The position numbers and the translations under genes are program-made. DNA of 64,000 bases from Trochalopteron elliotii. Its lineage: Eukaryota > Chordata > Aves > Passeriformes > Leiothrichidae. Every line of letters starts with the position of its first letter. Position 1 is the first letter of the stretch. The notes beneath the pieces are model-generated. The model was not told the origin of the DNA. It saw only the letters and a list, made by a program, of their open reading frames with translations, and did not search any database. The stretch lies in NCBI GenBank assembly GCA_024734555.1, contig JANPWX010000205.1, positions 334,502 to 398,501 of the forward strand, written 5' to 3'. Below, piece after piece: positions 56,257 through 64,000 of this stretch.

Positions 56257-59200
56257 AGCCCTGAATTTGCAACACTAGCTCCAAATTATCCCTCAGTTTT
56301 GCTGATATTTCAGAACAAGTTCCAAGCCAACTGGGCTTTGTAAGCAACTGGTCTGGGAAAAACACTGGACATGTAATTTGATAAGTGTTTAGCTCTGAAT
56401 CCAGACCTATGGCTCAAACATATCTTAAACGTTGTTTACTTACTGAAGAAAAAGTTGAATTTGTAAACTCGGGCTCCAAAATCCCATTATATGGGGGAAG
56501 TGGCTTGGGCTGTATCTGTATGAGTGCAGACATGGCTTTAGGCTAATGGCTGATTTTCCTCACCTTTTGAACTTCTTCATGAAGATCTTAAAGGCAAGAA
56601 GATCCAGGTCAGATGAGGAACAGAAGAAATTAAATGTAAAACAAGATTAGGGAGGCCATGAGGAGACTCTTCTCCATCCTCCTGCACCACATTTGCCCGA
56701 GCTGGTCCTGAGAGCCTCTTGGTCTGGTGATGGGGATCCCACAGCCCTTCCAGGCAATTCGGTTAAATACTTTACTATTTTTACGGCTTTCCATAACATT
56801 TATCTCACATCTTCTGTTTTAATCTCCTTTCTTCTTCCCATCTTCATGAATGATTTCTGCCCCTTTTCTGGTAGCATTTTCCCTAAGGAACCTGGGTATG
56901 GTCAATCTGAAGGCGTTTCCCATAAAATGTCTGAATGCTTTTTGTTGTTTCCTGTTAACACCAAGTAATCTTTGGCTCAGAGAGATTCACAGACTGGAAG
57001 GTGAAGGACCTGGGAATTTATCCAGAGCTCAAACCCGGGGCTCACAGCACCCTATAGTGTTGTTGCCCTCCAAAAAAACTGAACTCAGTGGGGAGCAAGG
57101 TATGGTCAAAAACCATTTAAGAGGGACTTCACAGAACTGGTAGGATATATATATATAAGAAGGGCTTGGCAGAGGAAGATTTTGGAGGTAAAGCAGGAAC
57201 AGCAGAGCAAGGAGCCAAGGCCAGGAGTGTGCTGTTTGCAGGGGGTTCCCATAGCACAGAGTGCAGGTGAGGTCTTTAGTGTGTACCTGAGGGCTCCATG
57301 GAAATTGCATTGCAGGAGAAGCTTTCCTGACCTTGCTAGCAAAATCCCCCAGTTGTCTGAGCCAGGCCTCCAGATAGGTTGTCAATCAGCATGTCACAAG
57401 CTGAAAGATGATATATGGCCAGATTTAACTGATGTGCCGTTCTGACATTGCTAAAGTGGGTATCTGCCTCTGTAGGGCACAGACTATGTGTGCATATAAC
57501 AGATTGCTGGCTTTTGATGTAGGCCACATAATTTGGTGTCTTCGTGGCTGACAGAAAGCACAAACACGTATTAAAGCATTATAAAAGACAAGTCAGAGGA
57601 CTCGTGGTTCTCCCTGGCCAAAGGACAGTCTGTAGTGTCTAAGTAGTGTTAAAATTAGTACTATTTTCAACTGGAAATGGCAATCTAATGATACCTTATA
57701 GCTTTAAAAATTGCTGTTTGTTTTTTCCTCTTGGACTTTTTCTCAGTAAAGTGACTGTGTTCTACTTCTCATTAATTAACCTCTGAACTTCTCATCATTG
57801 CTTAAACAAGACATCAACATCCTTTCATGGACTGTTATTGAAAAGCAATGGGAACAAGGATTGGAATGCTGCTAGTGAAGAGAAAATGACACTTTGGTTT
57901 GCATTAACATAGCAGTTCTGACCCATCCTTCGGCCTGGCTCATTATTACAGGATGTTGATGGAGGCTTTTCTGTATTGGGGACACTGCAGCAAAGCTAAG
58001 CCTGCAGAACATGAGCTTCTTTTGTATTGTTTTATAATTCATGGGTGTTAATGCCTTAAACACTGTTCTGTGAGAAGAACATGAGGCAGCAGGGAGGCAG
58101 AAGTGACCAGTGTTGTTCCAGATGGTCTGTGCTGATGTCTGCTCAGTAGCAACATGGCCTTGAGCTGAGTCTGTGGGTGTTGCTGGATTGCCACCAAGGT
58201 TCCTGAAGTGCCAAGGGATTCCTGCAGCAGCCTGAGATTACCTCGTGTTGGGTGCATCATAAACCTGGAATAAAGAGAAGAAGATGGAAAACAAGACATG
58301 TCTGAAAGCAAGGGAGATGAAGGAAATTACAAAAAAATATAGTTCAAATTCTTGGAGTATGGTTGTTCTAGAAAAAATATACTGGGAATGGGTGGTGGTG
58401 TCCTGATGTTACAGTGTATTTATAAGAGGCAAAGGGAGGATTGCATGACTGCCTTGCTTAGAAGGAAATACTCCCATACAGAAGAGGCAGCATGGAAGAA
58501 TGTGAGCCTGGGTGTTTGAGCAAAGGAAGGAAGAGGTGGATTTCATGGCCAGGCGGACAAAGGAGCTGATTTCTTGGTTCTAAATGAGCAGCAAAAGACC
58601 AAGCAGGGTTGTCTGTGAAAATCTTTGAAATAAAGAGGAGCAGTTTATTTTATCTGATATAAAGAATTCCACAGAGAGCTGCTTGAGAGTAGTGCTGACA
58701 GATCAGAGTGTTAGACTTGGAAAAAGATTGCTGAAACAGGATTTGCTATGGGTACCTGCAGGAATGTGGCTGGCAGGGGGATAAAAATGTTTTCCAGCAG
58801 AGGAGAAGCAGACTGGGAAGAGCTGCAGCTTCAGGGGAAGCCAGGAAGGCTGTATTTTTCAGGTGTTATGTGAGCAAAATGTGCAAGATTTAGACAGAGT
58901 GAGATAGAGAGGACTAAGCTGTGCTGACAGTGGGTACTAGTGGAATAATGGCCGTTGCTGTCTCAGCCTGTGAAGCTGGAGCTGGCAGATGGACATGCAC
59001 GAGATGTTGGAGGTTCTTTGTGCCAGTGTGTGATTATGCAGAGAATGAAAGTCCTGTGGCTAAGAGCACTGTGAACATCTCTGCAGCATTTCTCCACTCC
59101 AGAGCCCTGGCCTGCAGGAAAATACTGGTTTCCACGCCCCTTCCAACTTTGGTTTTCCTCCTTTAGTATAAGCTATGAAAAAATGTCAGGTTGATTTTTC

Positions 59201-60112
59201 AGTCAGAGGACATGGAAGCAAAAAAAGGTGTATAAGCCATCTGTAAATGCCCTGATCCACTTTGGCTTTACTCGGGGAAAAGAAAAATTTCTAAACTTCC
59301 TATGAGTAGTACTTAACATATGAGCAACTAGGTGTCTACCACTGGTCTTGGAAAAATAATTGCTGGCTTTTCCAATTTTATTGGTCACCCATCAGTCTTA
59401 AAAGTAGGAACCCAAATAAATAGTTTCTGGACGACATTAATTACAAGCAAGCAAATCATACTCCAGCAACTCTTTCATCCCATGGCTACCAAAGCTTCTA
59501 GAGAACAGCAGGATAATATCCCAAACATCCTCATTCTCAGGCTTTGCAGACTCTGAGATTCACCACTCGAAGGAAGTCCTTGCTGCCCCTTGGGAATTTC
59601 GTGTCTTTGGTTGGTGCAGCAGCTCACAGAGAGGGACAATGGCAGCAGCCTGGCCCTGCTCTGCACAGCAGTTTCTGTCTCCCTGGTTGACAGGGCAAAA
59701 AATTTCTCATTTCTCAACCTGCCAAAATATGCGCATCTGCAGTGAGGTAACAGGCAGAAAAAGTGGTATAGTATCTACTGATAAGACCTCCTGCATATTT
59801 AATGCAAAGGATATTTTCCGTATAGCCATGTAATTGGGAAATTAAATCATCTGGGTGTTGTCATACATGCTAATTATGCTAAAGACACTGAGGAAAAATC
59901 TTCATCTTCAGCTAAAAGATAATGACATTTTAAATTCATACTTGTCATCTTGGTGCACAAAGGTGAAAATATTTTAAGTATGTGCATTTGGCTGGAATGT
60001 ATGTGGAAGGAAAACAAATTATGTACTTGTTTACAGGTTTTTCCAAACACTGACAATAATGGGCAGATCAGGGAAATATGAATTTGCAAATCAGCTCTAC
60101 TAACGTTTCTTG

Positions 60113-60137
60113 TTTAGCACAAAAGTTTTGTGCTAAA
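60113..60137. repeat. Perfect 12-bp palindrome-like inverted repeat
   Basis: TTTAGCACAAAA at 60113-60124, one G, then its exact reverse complement TTTTGTGCTAAA at 60126-60137. It could be a cruciform or a dimeric protein site, or may be chance. Confidence 0.92.
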
Positions 60138-62499
60138 ACAGACCACAGGCATCACCACAAATAGCTCCCTGCTCTGGGTGTCTATTTGCTTGCTCTTACT
60201 TACAGCTTCTTGCAGTTATCTCTAATTTATTGTTATGCGAAGCAAAATATTTTGGCAAAAACGTGTTGGAATGCTGTTTTAACTGAGTCATTCATTTGCA
60301 ATAAATGAAGTATAAAGAATACATTTTGGAAACTATGCTTAACAGAATTAAAATCATTACACTGTTCCGTCCTTAAATAAATTCTATTCAGCAACTCATT
60401 CACTAATGAAGGGCATGAAAACTCCATCTACCCTCATATAGTTCTTTTGACATGGGCACAGAGTTAAACCTGTGCCGTTGAAGCAGAGGTTTTTGCTTAC
60501 AAAAAGGAAATAGAGGAAAAATATTCTGTTTGTTATAACCAGGTCCTTTTTACTGCCCAGCTCTGCTCTCTGTAGCTGTAAAGAGCTGATGGCATCCACA
60601 CAATCTGCCTCATTATTTTGGGCACAGCTTCCACTTTCCCAGGGGGAGCTGCTCTTCTGTTACATTCATTATGGTAAAGTGAAGTTAGTGTGATTATTTA
60701 TATGCTTAAATTTGAGTATAGATACTATATATATTCAAATACAGGGTTTAGAGCCTCTCTGATATGTCTTTGAGCCTTGATGGTCAAGCAGTGTTTTCGT
60801 AAAGGAGGAAGACTCATGCAGTAAAATTAAACTATTAAAGATTCTCTCCTGGCTCTTTGCACCTGGCATGGCTGTGGACTCTTTTGGTCTGGTAATTTAT
60901 GGCAGAAATCTGCCATCTTCTCTCTTGTAAATGCTTGCTAAAAATGTTTATAAGTATGTTGGGAATTACTTTCAACAGAGTATGGACAAAGCAACTACTC
61001 ATCCAGTGTAAGCAATCATTCACATTGCAGGTTCTTGTGGTGCAAGTCACATTGAGGTGATGACACAGCACAGATGCTAATAACTAATACCTGAGCAGAC
61101 AGGGAAACAGGGCATTGAGATCTACAGAGGTCAGAGGTTGGGAAATTCGGTGGCATTTGGCCCCCTAAAAACTCTGAGGCTTTTGTGGGGCAAGAAACAA
61201 CTGTGGAAAAAATATTCCCTGGCAATATGGAAGTTTAGCACATTCTACATTTGGTGAAAATGGGTATGGTCTTGCATTTAATGCCACAGGAAGGAATCTA
61301 AAAAGATTAAAGCACATTTGATGTGGATCAGCATCTTCCATTTGGCAATTTGCTTAAAACACCTGCTCTGACAGAAACTGTGAAGATTTTTGTCCCTGAT
61401 GTGCTGCTGGGAGAGGATGACCTAGGAGGGGAATATAAAATGGTACCACGTGCCCTTAAATCTTGACCTCTTGAAGTTAAGAGCAAAACTTTTCCAGCTG
61501 GAGTGGGCTTAAGCCTTTATCTTTGGTCCATCAGCTCAGCAGCTGCCCATGATGAACATTTATTCTTCATTGCCCACTTGTGAAAAATGGGAAGAAAAGT
61601 CAGTGTGGATTGTGCAACATCTTTCAGAACTGCAATGAAGGCAGCTGAGGTAACCTTGCTGCTACAGCCTGATGTAGCCAGCACAGGAGATGGGGCACTG
61701 TGGATGTGGGACAGGGCCAAGTCCTGGAGCTCCAGGCTGCTCAGCACAAGGGCCTGTCTGCCAGACAAACTGTGCCCTGCAGCGGGGCAGAGCGTGCTGA
61801 GTCTGTGCCGAGCAGTTCTCAGAGGACCCAAAATCCCTGGAAAGCATTTCAAGGTGCTGCTGAAGCCTTTGTCAGTGGTAACCTCAAGCCCATGACATGT
61901 CAGTGAACTTGTGCTGTCAGTTTTCATCGTACCAAAACAGCCAGCAGAGAAGCTGCTCATCCCGAGGGGAGGGCTGCAGGTTTGTCCCAAACAGAGAGAT
62001 CCTGACACATTGCTGTGCACTCCTCCCAGCCCTGCCCGGCTATGCTCCCTCTGCCTTCCTGCCGAGGATAGTTCTGATCTGCCCACAGTCATGTCAACTG
62101 TCAAAAGAAATGATTCCTAATAAGAAGAGATTCCAGAGCTGCTTAGCAGGAAATTACTACATGTGATGTTGCTAAGCAATCTCAGACTGGCTTGACTGCC
62201 TGGAAAAATGCTTCTCTGTTGGAAAACCTGGAAAAAGTTGAGGCGTGGTCGGTGGCTGCTGCTTGCTGTTCAGAGCAGAGGAGTCGGGAGTAGAGCAAAT
62301 AACAGTCCTTGTCCTGTCGGGGCTAATGTGACAGTTATTGAAAGTGAGAAAAAGCTCTCCCTCTAGAGCAGCGGCAGCTGTGGGATGGAGGGGAGGAGGC
62401 AGCCGGTGATGCACAGGTTAGAGTGAGTCCTGCAGACTGGAGGGGGATGTACAGAGACAGAGAACCACTCCCTAGAGACAGGGGCTTTGTGGCAAAGTG

Positions 62500-63140
62500 G
62501 CCATGAACATCCTTCCGGGGTGAATTTAAATGGTTGTTTGAAATGATACCAAATTTAACTCTTTTTTATATAGCTTTAGTCAGGGGTTTTGTTCGCCTTT
62601 GCCCAGGGGGAAAGAAATTGAAGTTTCTTTTCAAAGGACTGTTTCGTCAGTCAAGGCCTGATGACCTTAACATTCCAAGACTGCGAAGAGCACAGAAGAT
62701 GCACAAAAGATAACGACCATTAACGAACATCAACTCCAAACATCATCCCTGACATGGTCAAAGACACCTGTTCTGGGAAAAGAGAGATAAGAGCACAAAA
62801 AAGGAGAACCTAATTAACATCGAAGGCAAAGGGGTCAATAACCAGTAGGAAACCAAATACTAAGAACTGTGTAACTTGGGACCGATAAATACTGAACCAA
62901 TTTCTGTGGGTTTTGACTGTATAAGTATGTGAGAAATCCAGTAAAGATCATGTGTGATGGAATGTTTTTCTCTTCACAAGCAGGACAATGTATGGATGAA
63001 ATTATTTCTGTTGCACATCCTGGCCAGAATAAAGTAATATTTATTAAAGTAATATTAATTCTCTAATAGCAGAAATGTTGTTGGAGAGTTTTTGTTTTTC
63101 CCACAGTTTTGGTGACACGGTGAGTGGGAGCTGTCAGCCC
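62500..63140 (+). mobile_element. Probable endogenous retrovirus LTR with adjacent primer-binding-like site
   Basis: LTR-like signals occur in the right order: a TATA-like TATAA at 62920-62924, AATAAA at 63028-63033 about 105 bases later, T-rich sequence, and a CA end at 63104-63105. Four bases on, TGGTGACACGG starts at 63110. It begins like the TGGTGAC of the tRNA-Trp primer-binding site of avian retroviruses but then diverges. No gag, pol or env similarity follows before the window end, so this is a lone or badly decayed remnant. The 5' boundary is uncertain; no clean TG start or target-site duplication was identified. Confidence 0.5.
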
Positions 63141-64000
63141 CACAGTTTGGAAACCCTCTCTCTGTGCCTGTGGAACCAGAGGCTGGGCTTTGCTGGTCTG
63201 TTTAAGAAGCTGAGCTTTGTTTTAGTATGGAGCAAAACTCTCGAGGTAACAGCTCTTGAGCTACAACAGGCAGCTGTTGGTGAAGCTCTGAACGGTGTAA
63301 TTGAGGTGTTTCCCCTCCGATTTCTCTGGTACTGGAGCAGTAATTTCACTCCAGCTCACAGGGACACAGGATAGTGCAAACTCACCCACAGGAAGTGAGG
63401 TTTCCCTGCCGATTCTCTTTAACCAATTTCTTTTGGACAAAGATTTCTTCTTCCCTAATCCACTGGTTTTCTCCAGTCTTGTCTGATATTAAATATCTCC
63501 AGAAGCAGCTGTGGTTCATTGCTGGATTAATCTATTTGTGGAGAAGATGTCATATCAATGACCATTACAATTTCGCCTGAGCAGCACCTAGAATCAATTT
63601 TTCATCTCTGTCCATTCTTCATTATCTCCTCCAGTTATTATTTATCTTAAAACAGAAACTCCAATTTTATTTTTAAAAACCCCCATATTTAAAAATCATT
63701 TGCAAAGCTGTCGAGAGTATTAACACGCCAGTAGGAACTGGAAAGGCAGATGCTGAGTAGGAAGTACATGTTCATCCTGAACTAGCAGGAGCTAGAGCTG
63801 TCAGGGTGTCCCCTGCCATGTGGCCGGTCGGAGCATGTGGCAGATTCACAGCTCTCGAGGGAGGACACGCTGTAGAGGCCATAGGATCCCATTATGCTGT
63901 TTATATGGACAAGCCAGACATTTGTCTCGCTGAGACGGGATGGCAGTCGGGGATGCTACAATCATAGCCCCTTAAAAACTCGGACATGAAGCTGGTACTT
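63141..64000. other. Sequence after the LTR-like element
   Basis: About 860 bases with no recognised gene. The first 200 or so could be retroviral leader or flanking DNA; nothing in it resembles retroviral protein. Part of a longer intergenic region that continues past the window. Confidence 0.6.

Larger units (their letters stand above)
48891..62499. other. Intergenic DNA downstream of SFSWAP, part 3
   Basis: About 13.6 kb with no recognised gene. The part from 48900 to about 55100 is GC-richer, which explains many overlapping short open frames on both strands. AT-rich stretches at about 49680-50050 and 55200-55700 have a look often seen in conserved non-coding elements. No MMP17 catalytic or hemopexin exon was found. 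Confidence 0.7.

Noticed and set aside
56975..57060. Possible second CR1 end (GATTCACAGACTGGAAGG)
   Set aside because: Only a short resemblance; the following sequence does not continue like CR1.
61517..62104. 195-codon minus-strand frame next to the LTR-like element, suspected retroviral
   Set aside because: It shows no retroviral zinc knuckle, protease or polymerase motif, and overlapping frames are open too, as expected in GC-richer sequence.
63075..63374. 99-codon frame just after the LTR, suspected gag remnant
   Set aside because: It begins inside the LTR tail and has no gag motif.
35100..64000. Search for exons of MMP17, the gene after SFSWAP in human
   Set aside because: No zinc-binding HEFGH-type motif, cysteine-switch sequence or hemopexin repeat was seen in the open frames.

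Overview
The window is vertebrate nuclear DNA, most likely from a bird. It carries one complete 18-exon protein gene on the + strand, followed by about 29 kb with no recognisable gene. Four things point to a bird or other sauropsid: the gene is compact (about 34.5 kb), interspersed repeats are sparse, no SINEs are seen, and the one clear dispersed repeat is a truncated CR1 LINE. No bacterial or viral coding system is present.

Region 1 (1-1250) is a CpG island and TATA-less promoter with ETS and YY1-type motifs. It contains the 5' UTR, a short upstream ORF and coding exon 1. Region 2 (672-34741) is SFSWAP (also known as SFRS8 or SWAP), the vertebrate homologue of Drosophila suppressor-of-white-apricot. 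All 18 coding exons could be placed. Every intron is GT-AG, every exon joins in phase, and the join gives 2892 nt, or 963 residues plus a TGA stop. Protein order is: Gly-rich N-terminus, DRY_EERY region, SURP1, Asp run, Pro-rich linker, SURP2, acidic linker, coiled coil, Arg/Ser domain, short conserved C-terminus. The 3' UTR ends at an AATAAA at 35065.

Region 3 (about 35100-64000) is intergenic. It holds a CR1 fragment (48692-48890), an (A)25 tract, simple repeats, several perfect inverted repeats and a probable retroviral LTR with an adjacent primer-binding-like site (about 62500-63140). Several AT-rich stretches look like conserved non-coding DNA but cannot be proven so here. No exon of MMP17, the gene downstream of SFSWAP in human, was seen.

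The most interesting material is unannotated structure inside SFSWAP. Intron 1 has an exon-like, CpG-retaining block (2867-3101). It has good splice sites, an early in-frame stop and a perfect hairpin just after the acceptor, so it is a candidate poison exon. Intron 2 (520 bp) has a candidate alternative terminal exon with an acceptor, 13 codons, a stop and AATAAA signals. Exons 1 and 2 both have weak donors. SFSWAP/su(wa) is known to autoregulate by splicing at its 5' end, so these are testable candidates for the avian version of that switch. All splice-site judgements were made by eye.
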